This document shows positions 53,929-64,000 of a stretch of 64,000 nucleotides of DNA, one piece after another. The first letter of the stretch is position 1. Every line of letters starts with the position of its first letter. The notes beneath the pieces are model-generated. The model did not search any database. It was not told the origin of the DNA and was given only the letters and a program-made list of their open reading frames with translations. The stretch comes from Gracilaria gracilis (Eukaryota > Rhodophyta > Florideophyceae > Gracilariales > Gracilariaceae). The position numbers and the translations under genes are program-made. The stretch lies in assembly GCA_030374805.1 (NCBI GenBank), contig JARGSG010000229.1, positions 217,475 to 281,474 on the forward strand, given 5' to 3'.

Positions 53929-54975
53929 ATGGCTGCCGCAACCACATCCAGGTCTAAGTCACCGTCACCTTCGACATCCGACATGAAGGTTGGAAAAATG
54001 TTCGGTTCTGGGGATGGGCTTTTCACCACGTGTCTCGCCATCCGTGATCACTATGCGTCGACGATGCGAGAGAAAGACGAATCTAGGAAAGTGGGACACA
54101 GCGAATTCGTTCAGTATATCATCAAGAATCGCACTGTCCTAGACGTTGCCAAGAAGTACTTCTCTATCCTTCTCAGACCCACTCACCCGTCATACAGCGA
54201 CGATGAGCTCAAGGCTGTGTGCGGGAAGGGTTCGTACCGTCAGCTGTATCTGTCTACGAAGTTGCTTGACATCATGGACGGCGACAGAGACAGGCAGGTG
54301 AAGGATTTTCGGAATGCTTGTACCAGAGTGGACTTTCAAGGAATACCGAAGAATGTGACGTTAACTGAATTCTTCAAGTCCATGAGTGTAGCTCCCAGGC
54401 GTGTGGGCCGGGTTGTTCCCCGTTTCGGTACGAGCATTGCTACACATTTCCAGAGAGTTCTCTTTCTTTCCCTTATTCAAAAAGTATCTATGGAAAAGCG
54501 CCTTCGGGGCAATAAGAGGCGTAAGGGGGAGAAGGGATATTCCACCCCTTTTGGGAATGTGCAAATATCGCAGAATCTAAAAGCTCAGCGTCCAGGTTTC
54601 GGTGTGCAGCTGGTAACAAAGGCCTGGGATTGTTTCTCCCAATTTCTGGGATTCTCCAGCGCGGAGGTCATGTTTCTCCCTTTCATACTGCTCGAGTACG
54701 ACGACATGCAGTTTAAACCCATTGAAACGCGTTCCGAGGGGTTCCTGCACAAGGACAACGACCATCGCTTGCTACCGAGCAACACGCAAACTTTTTTGGA
54801 AGACGAGGTCCAACAGTGGACATGGAAGCTTCCAAAGGACATTGATGTGGCCCTCCGAACGCTTGCGAAGGAGTTCATTTCTGACCTGAACAAGGTTATT
54901 GTGAACGAGCAATTGTACACAATATCAGAACCTGGACGATGGGCCGTTCTAAAGACGTTTCACAGGGACTCGTAA
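53929..54975 (+). CDS. Unknown protein, first plus-arm gene
   Basis: 348-aa uninterrupted frame from ATG 53929 (AAAATGGCTGCC) to TAA 54973. A Ser/Thr/Pro-rich N-terminal tail is followed by a helical domain (HSEFVQYIIKNRTVLDVAKK, YRQLYLSTKLLDIMDGDRD) and a basic loop (MEKRLRGNKRRKGEKG). The C-terminal half is aromatic and globular (WDCFSQFLGFSSAEV, WTWKLPKDIDVALRTLAKEF). I do not recognise a family. The next gene is in the same frame 42 bp downstream, so the TAA could be a mutation inside one longer gene, or a true gene end. Confidence 0.6.
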   Translation: MAAATTSRSKSPSPSTSDMKVGKMFGSGDGLFTTCLAIRDHYASTMREKDESRKVGHSEFVQYIIKNRTVLDVAKKYFSILLRPTHPSYSDDELKAVCGKGSYRQLYLSTKLLDIMDGDRDRQVKDFRNACTRVDFQGIPKNVTLTEFFKSMSVAPRRVGRVVPRFGTSIATHFQRVLFLSLIQKVSMEKRLRGNKRRKGEKGYSTPFGNVQISQNLKAQRPGFGVQLVTKAWDCFSQFLGFSSAEVMFLPFILLEYDDMQFKPIETRSEGFLHKDNDHRLLPSNTQTFLEDEVQQWTWKLPKDIDVALRTLAKEFISDLNKVIVNEQLYTISEPGRWAVLKTFHRDS

Positions 54976-55017
54976 AGAGCGTTTGCTCAGAGATTTGATT
55001 GTTTCTCTAACTCGCTT

Positions 55018-57045
55018 ATGTCCACCACCTTGGAGACAATAAGCCCTTTGAAAATCAAAGAAACACCCAGGGTCCCTGATATACCTCTCACGCCGATATC
55101 GAAACCGGAGCCTGCCATCGAAATTCATGACGATGACGATGAGCAGTTGGAAAGGGGGAATCCTTCGGAGGGGAAACAAGGAGAGGATGGAGATGGCGGA
55201 AGTGGAATGGATGTAGTGGGTGAGAGGGGGAATGAAGATGTTGGTGAACAGTCGTCCGACGCTGACATACAGCCTCCTCCTGCCATTTCCTCGTTGGACG
55301 ATAAAATGGCATTCCAACGTTGTGAAGTGGAGATGGAGAAATACTTTCGAATGTATAATTGCGGGTTCGATGATATGGTGGAAACGGACGAGACTCTGCT
55401 AAACAGCGGAGTCTCTCCATTGGGGAAAGTTCAACTGGTTCTTATGGACTCACCATACAACGTAAGGTCCGATAAGAACCGGGAGAACAGTTGGTACGAT
55501 ATACTGAGCGCTGAGCATATGAAGAAGGTGACAAAGCTTATATCAAGGCTGCTACGTCCGGGGGGTCATTTCGTTATCTTCTGTGGATTGGAACAGGTGA
55601 TCCAGTAGACGAGGGTGCTTTCCTTTATTGGAGCAAAGGACGAGCAAGGGGTTCCGAGGCGATCGTTTGTTGTGGACCAGGTCCCAATTCATTTTATACG
55701 GTCGCAAGGCAACCCCATGCGATTCCCGGGACGCAGGTTCTGCTCCTTGTTCCCTGCAATGGAGTATGCGATATATGGTTTTCGAAGTGGCGTCGTTTAT
55801 GCACAGCAGCATGCGATGGTGAACTATGAGAACTTCAACTACGTGCAGTCGAGGTATCCCAGGTACCATAGTATTGTTTACCAGGTACCGCCCATGTCCA
55901 ATACGGAGACTATTCAATGGAAAAGAAAGAAGGAGGGTGAGGGCTACATGTTGCAAAAGGTGAGGTCGGAACAAAAACCTCGCGCGTTGTTGAAGGTGCT
56001 GATCAGCAGATTTTTGCAGCCAGGTGATACAGTGGTGGACTTGTTCGCGGGAGCTTTTTCGACTGCCATGGCATGCATGGAGTTACAACGTCATCGGACG
56101 TTTATTGGTTGTGGGCTGGACCCTGACTGTTTTGCGCATGCTAGGCACGCGGCAATTGTTCAGTTCGCAATGTGCATGCGCTATAATGAGACGGACATTC
56201 AAATTACGCAGGAGGTCCTAAACTCTGTGAATCCCGTGATGGACTTATTCTCCAAGTGGAACGCTCGTTATTCACGATCATGGAAGGCTCCACCCGGCTT
56301 CCCACAGTATCAGAAGTTCCCACCGTATATTGTAGACTTCCTGCCATCGATGTGGTGGGAGGAGAGCATGGCCATGATCGGCAGGCGCATAGCGCTGCAT
56401 GAGTGGCCGAAAACGTTGCAAGGGGAGATGGGTCTCCTGGATTGGAACGCGATGTTGGCACTGGAGGCCACTATGTGTGGTTTTCGCATTGGGAAGTCGT
56501 AGATTCGTCACCGTGACGCAGGAGTAAGAGTGTTTACCACGCGCCGTTTCATGAAGAACGAAGAGCTTTGTTTCTTTTACGGAACTCTAGTGTACCATGA
56601 CTTAACGAAGAGTAAGGAGGTACACAAGAAGTATGGGGAAGGGTTGTTGGGAGCCACCGCCGTACGTTTTCGAACTTATGCAATGGAGGTTAGCCTGCGA
56701 GGCGAGGTATTCCGGAAACTCCCGGAAAGGAGACGAGAAGTACCTACAATCCCTGTATGGATTGTCCCCACTCCATTTTCGTTGGGTGGAACAATTAACG
56801 ACCCAAAATATATGGAAGGAAATAAAGATAGAGATGTAGTGGAGGATGGCTTGAAGCAGCGACGGACTGCCAATGTGGCGGTGAGTTGAACCCCAGGAAC
56901 TGGGCGAACTCCACTTCAATTAAGAGAATACCGAATGCTCGCCGTTCGGGCACTTCGGGTTGTAGAAGTGGGAGAAGAGTTGTTTGCAGATTATGGAATG
57001 AAGTACACATGGGGTACGTCTTTGAATCCTATAGTAGTCGACTAG
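55018..57045 (+). pseudogene. Beta-class amino DNA methyltransferase fused to a SET domain, three in-frame stops
   Basis: One frame of 676 codons with stops at codons 197 (TAG 55606), 495 (TAG 56500) and 624 (TGA 56887). After an acidic N-terminus comes methyltransferase motif IV, DSPYN (codons 144-148), then RPGGHFVIFC. Later comes motif I, DLFAGAFSTAM (from codon 341), and TFIGCGLDPDCFAHA. Motif IV before motif I is the beta-class order used by N6-adenine and N4-cytosine DNA methyltransferases of bacterial origin. Codons about 496-665 read HRDAGVRVFTTRRF, FFYGTLVYHDLT, PVWIVPTPF, RRTANVAV and VRALRVVEVGEELFADYG, a SET lysine-methyltransferase pattern. The joint product would mark both DNA and protein. 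The stops make this copy inactive unless read through or split into separate chains. Confidence 0.72.
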
Positions 57046-57534
57046 AGCTCAATTTATTTATGAATTATAGAACCGAAAGGTGTCCCGTAGTATGTGTAAA
57101 ATCGAATTGTGTACATTTTATTACGCTTTCTTTCTAACTCTCGTGTTCCACAGGAGAGGACGAGAACTCCCCCAAGTGGGAGGGTGTCGTCACTTTTATC
57201 ATCCAGTGACGTGAACAAAATGGGGATAGGATTCGGAGGAGTGCGTTGACGTTCAAGTACATAGAATAGAAGATACGGAGTACATGTGATATCATGTGAA
57301 AATGTAACAGTTTATGACAGTGAGGTTTTGTACAGGAAGGGAAATTTCAGTGCCAGTTTTCGGTAAGTGATTCCAAAAAGTACTAAAACGGTGCGATATT
57401 TCTACCACACGTCGAGTGGAGGTGTGCGTTTCACGGGGGACCTGCGATCACGTCGAGCGGCGAACACGTCTTGCGGCGAGCGGCGACAACATCTAGAGCG
57501 CACCGCCGGGCGCATCGTCGTCGTCCGATTCCAT
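57046..57534. other. Intergenic, no gene seen
   Basis: About 490 bp between the MTase-SET gene and the next coding block. No motif recognised. The frame at 57367 extends the next gene upstream but lacks its composition. Confidence 0.4.
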
Positions 57535-58742
57535 ATGGGGAAACGTAAACCGAGAAGTGCGAATGCGAATGCAAATGCGGAGGATGTAAGCGGGCACGCG
57601 TCAAAAGGGCAAACGCGTGCAGAAGTGGTAGGTCGGGGTCGCGAGGATGGTTTGGGTAGTACTACGCGTGCGCCTCGAAGCGGCGATGTGGAAAATGGCG
57701 AGGGCGGTATTGGGCGTACTTCGCGCCCTCCTCGAAGCGGATTACGTGGGAAAGGTAGGAAGAACACGGGGAGACGTGATCGAGACCGACCTTTGGAGCG
57801 AACCGAGCGAACCAAGCGAACCGAGCGCACCGAGAAAACGGAGCGAACCCAGCGAACCGAGCGAACTGTAAGTGCTTTGGTAACACAAGCTACTCCGGAT
57901 CCACATGAGATGAGAAATGGAGGAGGGGAAAGCAAGAGAGGGATGGGAGGAAGGCAGGGGAATGATGCGCGGGGCGGTAGGGATAGAGGTGGGCGGCGAA
58001 GGGGAGATGACTCCATGCAAGTTGTAGAAGAAGGCGAGTGTGGATATGTCATAGAGAAGGGGAGGGAGTGTCGCAGTGAGGGGGAGGGAAGGACGATAGC
58101 AAGAAGTAGTAGTGGGATGGTTAGCCATGGTATTGGAGGGAAGGAGGGAGAGAGAGTGGCTGGGGTTGGCGTTTGGGAGGGGAGAGGTCGCGAAAGAGAA
58201 GTAGGAAGAGTCGTTCAGGAGGTGAGGAACTAGGGCATGGAGGTTGTGGTTGATATTAGGAGGAATCGAATGGTGGGCAGAGAAAGAACTAGTGGACCGC
58301 GACATACTGCGATGCGGGAGGAAGAGCAAGTGGGGGGTATGAGGCATATGAGGAAGCATGGAAACGCAGAGGACAGTGGGAGGCGAATTGGGCGTGTGGG
58401 CGATGGAATGGAGAGCCACTCCAATGTGGAGAGGATGGAATGGCTCCGAGACAATTTGCCCGGGAGAGTTGTAGGACGTAGCCGTGGTGGATCAGTGATT
58501 GAAAATGTGGATCAGTGATTGAAAATGTGAGAGACAATATACCAGTGGATGGGAGGGTATTCGAAGGAGAAGATATCGTCGTCCGAAACAGGCACAGAAC
58601 TGGACGAAACTTGGTGGAAACCGCGGTACGAACTCCTGAAGGAATAAATGTGAGGCATAATGCCGTTCGGATTGAGGACAATGGGCATGAAGCAGGAGTC
58701 AACGATTCTGGGGATCGTGGAGAGAGAAACGAAGCAAGGTAA
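57535..58742 (+). pseudogene. Arg/Gly-rich low-complexity protein, broken
   Basis: Starts at ATG 57535 (MGKRKPRSANANANAED). A 9-bp microsatellite at about 57797-57870 encodes an RTERTKRTERTEKT-type tract. Arg/Gly/Glu-rich sequence follows. The frame meets TAG at 58231, continues in the same frame to TGA 58516, and past a 20-bp duplication in another frame to TAA 58740. Composition is stable across the breaks, which supports one original gene. It could be a disordered nucleic-acid-binding tail, perhaps the front of the next coding block. No catalytic domain is seen. Confidence 0.45.
58487..58526 (+). repeat. 20-bp tandem duplication causing a frameshift
   Basis: GTGGATCAGTGATTGAAAAT occurs twice in direct succession. 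One copy fits the reading frame on both sides (GGSVIEN then VRDNIPVDG); the second introduces a stop and shifts the frame. Confidence 0.85.
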
Positions 58743-58847
58743 ATGGGAACTACAGGAATAGCAGAAGGAGGTGAAGAGAACTTACGCGTTTTGCCAAGGT
58801 CTATAATGGTTCAGAGGGTGAATTAGTTGAAATGGAAGCTGGTAATT

Positions 58848-60266
58848 ATGAAGAAGGATCACTATACCATGATGGTGAGTTTGAAGCTAACGAAGAAAAA
58901 ATTGGAACTGGTGAGGGAGGAGCTGAAGCCGCAAAATGTGTTGATTGAGAGTTTAAGGGAGGCTGTGAAGGGTAGGAAGCGAAGGGGGTGTGGGAAGGAA
59001 GTGAAGGGGCGTCGAAAGCATGATGTAGAGGTCCCAGAATGTTTTTACGGATTTGCAAGGGCTGTATATGATAAGATTCTCCACTATGCGAAGTTGGAGG
59101 CGTCAGAACTCTGTTTTGACACGAAGAATGTTGGTAGGAGCTCGAAGAACAGGAGTGAGACGGTGGGAGAAAGTAGGGAGGGCAGCATATTTGTGGTTGG
59201 GGAGAAGGAGATGTTACCTCGGTGCCCGTATCAAGTGGCATATGAGATGAGAGCGTATACGCCATCAACAAAGGGAGGACGTGATGTGCTGTTGAAGTAT
59301 GTGGTGGAGACGGAAATAATGGGAGATACTTGGGAGACGATACGAGAAGCGGGATGGAAACAGGAGTGTGTGGATAATGTGAGTGTGTACAAGTTTCTGA
59401 GGCAGCGGATGAAGCAGACATTAAGCGATGTGATTGGGGTGCGGAGGCGGGCGGCTCGCGACAAGTTATTATCCATCCTTGGATATGATTTGATTGCGAA
59501 ACGTGCGAAACCTACTGTGGGGACTGAGCTATGGGAAGAGCTAAAGCAGCAGATGGGGAAGGCGCGCGAGAAGCTGATGGGAGGGGAGGAGGGCGGGGGG
59601 AATGAGTTGTGTGCGTGGAGAACGAGCCGATTCGAAGACCTTGCGTATTCCGGGTCTCGTGCGGTCAGGCCACCATGGGAGGTTGATGATGAAGATATGT
59701 ACTTCAAAAATGAGATGGCGGTGGCAGTGTTGGAGGAGTATATAGGATACGCAGTGGAGAGGCAAAGTAACGGTGAACGGCAGTACGTGTATGAGACAGT
59801 GATGCAGCTTGCAAGACTTGACGCCTGGATTGCCTGTGTGGTGAAAACTATGAACGAGGTTGTGGGACGTGGAGGGCAACGACAGCTTTTGTTCTCTACT
59901 TTGTATGGGAATTATCTACCTGGGGCTGTTGAAGAAATACTGGGGGTAGTCTGGCAATCGCTACAGGAGGAGCATGCCGAGGAGTTTGAGAACGATGGGT
60001 TTGTGGATGGAGATCCGAGGTGTGTGTCGAGAAACTCTGGGAGACCTGCGACAGTTGGGCTGTGGGTACCATCGAGGGAGAAGATATACCTAGCTGTGAG
60101 GGAGGAATATTTTATGGCAAAACTGACACGGAGACTATGTGCAGTTCTTGATTGTTACATAGTGGCCTGTCGACCGGAGGACGCGAGTTTCGGGCGGTTG
60201 GTGGCACACCGGGCGGAACCCAGGGAAGGGACAGGGGTTGATGGTAGGGAAGAGGCGGGCTACTAA
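58848..60266 (+). CDS. Unknown protein, last plus-arm gene
   Basis: About 472-aa frame from ATG 58848 to TAA 60264. The open frame reaches 58827, and an acidic overlapping frame upstream suggests an earlier frameshift from the Arg/Gly-rich block. Visible segments: a basic stretch (EAVKGRKRRGCGKEVKGRRK), then ECFYGFARAVYDKILHYAKL, KYVVETEIMGDTWETI, VYKFLRQRMKQTLSDVIGVR and a helical C-terminus with many Trp and Tyr. I do not recognise the family. Its 3' end is about 160 bp from the convergent end of KDZ copy 2. Confidence 0.5.
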   Translation: MKKDHYTMMVSLKLTKKKLELVREELKPQNVLIESLREAVKGRKRRGCGKEVKGRRKHDVEVPECFYGFARAVYDKILHYAKLEASELCFDTKNVGRSSKNRSETVGESREGSIFVVGEKEMLPRCPYQVAYEMRAYTPSTKGGRDVLLKYVVETEIMGDTWETIREAGWKQECVDNVSVYKFLRQRMKQTLSDVIGVRRRAARDKLLSILGYDLIAKRAKPTVGTELWEELKQQMGKAREKLMGGEEGGGNELCAWRTSRFEDLAYSGSRAVRPPWEVDDEDMYFKNEMAVAVLEEYIGYAVERQSNGERQYVYETVMQLARLDAWIACVVKTMNEVVGRGGQRQLLFSTLYGNYLPGAVEEILGVVWQSLQEEHAEEFENDGFVDGDPRCVSRNSGRPATVGLWVPSREKIYLAVREEYFMAKLTRRLCAVLDCYIVACRPEDASFGRLVAHRAEPREGTGVDGREEAGY

Positions 60267-60425
60267 GGGTAGGGTGAGGTGCAGTGAGGGGGGAAGGGGT
60301 GGAGGTATGTATAGGATGGGAAAGAGATGCTTCTTCTTTCTCAAGTCATGCGTATCTTCACTCCTTCCAAGTGAAAGGAAGCGGGTTGATATTTTTATGA
60401 AGCTGAAGCTAACAGAGAATAGAGC

Positions 60426-63400
60426 CTACGTGTTGGATGGGAAATAAGGCTTGGCGGTGGGGTCTCGATAAAACCGATTGAGATAGAATCGGTGAAAGCG
60501 CCAGTGTAGACGAGAAGTGGAGAGAGGAGCGGGATAGTTCTGGCGGAAAACATGAATGGAGCCGAGGATGGAGGAAGAGGGGATGAGTCCATACCAAGAA
60601 GAAACGTTATCGGAAGTGGAGTGGGTAGAGATGGGAACTGGGGGGATGGTGTAGTTATGTTCGTCGTCTGTTGCCCATCGGAGGCAAACGCAGTTGAGGG
60701 TGAGATCGACGTCGTCGCTGGGTGGGACGAGTTCCATGAACTGGACGAAGGCAAACTCCTTGGGAGAAGAAGTTGAAGCAGAAAGGGCGAAACGAAGAAG
60801 AGAGGTGAGTTTGCAGACCCACACGATGGATGTGGAGGGGGGTAAGGTGGAGCCGGCGACGAGAACGTGAGATAACTTTGGGGACTTGGATGAACCGAAA
60901 GAGGGGGTGGCAAAAATTCGTTGATTGATGGGGACAGGAGGATCCTAGAGGGTGAGCTCTTTTCGTTCTGTGATGTAGTTGTCGAGTTTTCGGATGTAAC
61001 CGCCGACCTCGTAAGCGGAGTTGACTATGGTGAGTCGAGCCTGACGGAGGGCAGGGGAGTTGTCATTGAGTTGTAGGAGTTCGAGAGAGAGGGTGATGAA
61101 GGATGCGAGGGCGTCTCTTCCGAATTGTGCAAGAATGGATAGGGTATCGGGGGAGGAAAGAGGTCTTGAAGAGATTTTTGAGGGAGGTGAGGATTGGAGC
61201 GAATGAATTTGTGGGCAGTGATTAGGTCAGCGAAGGAGATGTGTTTGCCATGACGGACGAAACCGGGTTCTCAGGATTGAAGGGGGAAGCGAGCCCAGGG
61301 GAGGAGGAGGTGATGGAAGGGTTTGTTGAGACTGGATTCCAGTCCTTGATGACGTTCGAGCGGTGGATGGCACGAATGGTTTCTTGATGTGCGGTGGACC
61401 TGCGTTTTGAGGTTTTGGAGTAGTTGGACTTGAAGAGGGTGTGGGCGTGTCCGAATATGCCGGCATCATTGAAGTGGAGGCCTCCGAAGCGGCTAATGTC
61501 CTCGACAATGTGGTCGAGGAGATGTAAACTTGAGGGTTCCGAGGCTGGAAGTGTGGTGGGGGCCGAGGGACGAGTACGGCTGTGCGCTTGAAGGAGCGGA
61601 TTTGGTTGTGGAGGTCGTTGAGGCGGGCGTCGGTCCATTTCGTGAAGGTGTTGTATCGCATGGAGGCGAGGAGGAGGTCTGAGTACTTGGAGAAGACGGA
61701 AGTGATGGGAGCTGTATTGATTTCGTCACAACATCGGTCGAAGAATGCGCCGATGAAGGGGAAGACCATGTCGAGTGCGCGGTAGTCTTTTGCTTCGAGC
61801 ATACCACGGAAGCCGTCGGTAGTGAAGAAACCGTTGAGAGTTTGACCGTTGTCGGACGTGGAGAAGTCCATGTAGATTCCGTTTGCGGGGGGAGTGCTTT
61901 TCGATGGCAGAGAGGATCATGTTTGAATGTTTGAGGATGGAAGTCCGGACGGAGTTGAAGGGACGACGGGACTTGGAGGAACGGGGGGTGGTGAAGAGTG
62001 CTTGTGGGCGGAGTCTCTCGATGGTGGCGAGCTTGATGAGCTTGGAGACGCCGAGGTGGAAGTTGTGGAGTGCTTCGAAGGTGAAAATGTTGTAAGGGGA
62101 GAGGAGTGGGGTGATGTTGAGAAGAGGGTATGATTCGAAGAGGAAGGAAGTACTTTGCGAGGGGAGAGGGAGTGGAGGGCTTCAAGGGCTTTTTCATTTG
62201 TGTTGCGGGAGATTCTGGGCTTACGAGCGAGGAGAGCATCTTGTGATTGTTGGAGGAGAGTGGAGTGTGATTTGCGTGCGGCGAGGGTCTGGTGCTGAGT
62301 TCTGGGGGAAGGGGATCGAATATGTAGGGGAGGTCTGTGCTGGAGACGGTGCATCTTTGACAAGCGTGTTGGGGGGCGGGTTCCGTGGGAGATGGCGAGG
62401 ATTGTCTTTTGCTTCGGGATGTCGGCGCAGTAGCTGGCGATGATTGGTTACAGTGGCCAAAATCGCCATGGGCGTCACGGAAGGGAAGCCGTGAGACCGG
62501 AGAAGAGGAGGGGGGCCGAGGAGGTTGGAGATGGCTAGCTGAATGAGTTCCATTTTGGTGTGGCCCGGATGTGAGAGGAGGTTTGAGGGACGGAGTAGTG
62601 GTCTTGGGAGGGGTGGTTTGGAAGGAAGGAGGTTGGCAAGTATCCGAGAAGGTGAGGTATTCGGTGATGCACTTGCGACGGAAGGCATCGAAGAAGTTCG
62701 GAAGGGTCATGTGAAGGGAGTAGGAGGTGATGGAAGAGGATTTGAGGAAGGTGGAGGACTTATCGGAGTAGATTTGGACCAAGCCGATGAAGGAGTCGAT
62801 ACCAGTGGAGTCGGAGGTATGACAGATGCAGGAGTCGTTGGAAGAGTGCATGATTGTGGCTTTGAGGGCGGGGACTTCTTCTTTTCCGAGGGTGGAGGCC
62901 ATGGGGTGGGCAAAAGCGGGAGAGCCGGAAGGGTTTGTGTGGGAGACGGGGTGGAAGAAGGTTTTGTGGAAGTGTGCTAGGCGAGTTGTTGTTGAGGACC
63001 TGGATGGGGTCGTTTCGGAAGATGGTGGTGGAGAAGAGCTGCTGTGGGTCGGAGAGGGTGGTGAGAGCGAAGCAGATGTTGCTGAGACGGTGCTGAAAGA
63101 GGGTTTTCTGCAGCTCGAGGCACTGGGTGGCGGAGGAGACGGCGTTGTGGAAGGCGGATTTGGAGAAGGCGGGGTCGTGGAGGAGGGAGATGAGTTTCGT
63201 TTGCCTGTCGGAGGCCGAGGGAGGAGGCGATGGAAGAGATGTAGAGGACCATGCGTTCGAGGTGGGGGTTGTTGAGGAGGGAAGGAAGGGGATGGTGCGA
63301 TGTAGTAGGCGTCCTGGGTGTGGGGGGAGGCAGAGTGCTGGTGATGGTAAGTTGTCGTCTGCGATGGGGACGTTGTCGGAAGGGCGGTTTGTGGGAGGGG

Positions 63401-63585
63401 GAGGTGTATGGAGGTTGGGAGAGACTTTTTGACGCTTGATGCGTGGGGGGAAGTGAAGGAGGCCTCCGCCTGGGGAGAAGAAACGCTTGTTTGGGTTGAG
63501 GCGATTGGGGCATCTCCTCTGGTGCCTTTGGATGCCGAGATGGTGCGGGCGAAGAAGGAGCAGCCTTCAAAACAGCAGTTGGCAT
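60426..63585 (-). pseudogene. KDZ (Plavaka/Zisupton-like) transposase, copy 2
   Basis: Minus-strand copy facing inward, read across several frames. It starts around ATG 63585 (MPTAVLKAAP), with Ser/Pro-rich sequence then LLNNPHLERMVLYISSIASS. Next are VQIYSDKSST, MTLPNFFDAFRRKCI, MELIQLAISNLLGPP and NGQTLNGFFTTDGFRGMLEA, the best match to copy 1. RLTIVNSAYEVGGYI and a C-terminal domain follow, with WVCKLTSLLRFALS, CVCLRWATDDEHNYT and SILGSIHVFRQNY. Copy 1 lacks this last domain because it runs into the KPR-like fragment after RFAL. Frameshifts make it inactive. The large minus-strand frame at 61493-63976 mixes real and shadow segments. Confidence 0.72.
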
Positions 63586-64000
63586 GATGGGGAGGTTTGG
63601 GGGAGTGTTGAGAGGATTGGGGGTACGTAGCGGGGAGCATGATATGGCGCAAGGACGGTGAGACAGAGTGGTGGGGATGATTGCACGTGATTCGAAGGCG
63701 TTTCATATATTTAGTATACGAATGCCTGATGTTAAAGTTGTTGACTAGTGAACCGATCTTTTCAAACTGAAAAGGTATTCGATCTATTTGTAAACTACTA
63801 TTCCTATTCGATAAAACAGCTATTAAAGTTTCTATCTTAGTGCCTCTCTCGCTATTCGCCCCCGTATACATGAACGTAGGTGACACTAACACACTTACAT
63901 TGTGCTGCAAAATTCCACATAAACGAAAGATGTATGCTAGTTTCCCTTCCATCCAAACTAGCAAAGATGGAAACAATTTGGAATAATTCTTTCGAAAAAA
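63586..64000 (-). other. Open minus-strand frame to the window end, unrecognised
   Basis: The frame is open from the window edge to the KDZ start, and its translation (LVWMEGKLAYIFRLCGILQH, IAVLSNRNSSLQIDRIPFQF) has ordinary protein composition, but I recognise no family. It may be the end of a gene outside the window or chance. Confidence 0.25.

Noticed and set aside
14972-56502. Many in-frame TAG codons in transposon genes hinted that TAG might be read as an amino acid
   Set aside because: Four of the five host genes I call end with TAG, and the broken frames also contain TAA, TGA and frameshifts. Ordinary decay explains them.
56886-57010. NPRNWANSTSIKRIPNAR frame as part of the SET domain
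   Set aside because: The MTase-SET frame itself continues with VRALRVVEVGEELFADYG after one TGA, so the other frame is a shadow.
61493-63976. 827-codon minus-strand frame taken as one gene
   Set aside because: Only its middle (YSDK region) matches KDZ; the rest is low-complexity shadow over parts whose real frame differs.

Overview
This is a eukaryotic nuclear window with no bacterial operons, rRNA, tRNA or CRISPR that I can see. The host genes are intron-poor and compact: one 81-bp intron is visible, two genes start head to head and two converge 30 bp apart. They are interrupted by long stretches of decayed mobile elements. This is most like an intron-poor, retrotransposon-rich alga; a florideophyte red alga such as Chondrus would fit, but the species is an inference and cannot be proved from this sequence.

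Layout. 0-9.4 kb is a host gene block: a small DUF1761 membrane protein (spliced), two divergent bromodomain genes sharing one CpG-rich promoter (one also has a GATA zinc finger), an exosome RRP46-like RNase PH protein converging on the second bromodomain gene, and a secreted Pro/Arg-rich protein. 9.4-13.6 kb has no convincing gene but holds two non-autonomous DNA elements: a 1,050-bp element with palindromic ends and a 518-bp hAT-type element. 13.6-25.0 kb is an 11.45-kb Ty3/Gypsy chromovirus with both LTRs. Its gag-pol is broken, but an intact 585-aa antisense ORF lies between pol and the 3' LTR. 25.0-31.5 kb is a second, older Gypsy element on the minus strand, interrupted by PIF/Harbinger remains (a DDE nuclease and a Myb-like partner). 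32-43.2 kb is a transposase graveyard: an intact DUF7869-type gene, a nearly intact pogo/Tc1-type DDE_1 gene, a decayed Tigger/CENP-B-type gene with a PCNA-binding motif, minisatellites, a possible retroelement 5' end, and another Harbinger-like nuclease in an AT-rich island.

43.9-63.6 kb is the most unusual region. Two decayed copies of one KDZ (Plavaka/Zisupton-like) transposase face inward from its two ends. Between them lies a two-armed gene cluster. The minus arm encodes a ParB-fold-like protein and a protein resembling a 2-oxoglutarate dioxygenase beta-helix. The plus arm encodes an unknown protein, a beta-class amino DNA methyltransferase fused in frame to a SET domain, and two further unknown coding blocks. 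The arms diverge from about 2.6 kb of palindromic tandem repeats and hairpins. Several of these genes carry one to three in-frame stops or a frameshift, so this copy is degraded. The gene content looks like a DNA/chromatin-modification kit carried by a large transposon. That reading is an inference; it recalls the known association of KDZ elements with TET/JBP dioxygenases in fungi and green algae.

How the genes relate: the host block is mostly chromatin and RNA housekeeping. The rest is nested insertion. Gypsy 1 abuts the truncated integrase of Gypsy 2, Harbinger remains lie within Gypsy 2, and KDZ copy 1 runs directly into a ketopantoate-reductase-like gene fragment.
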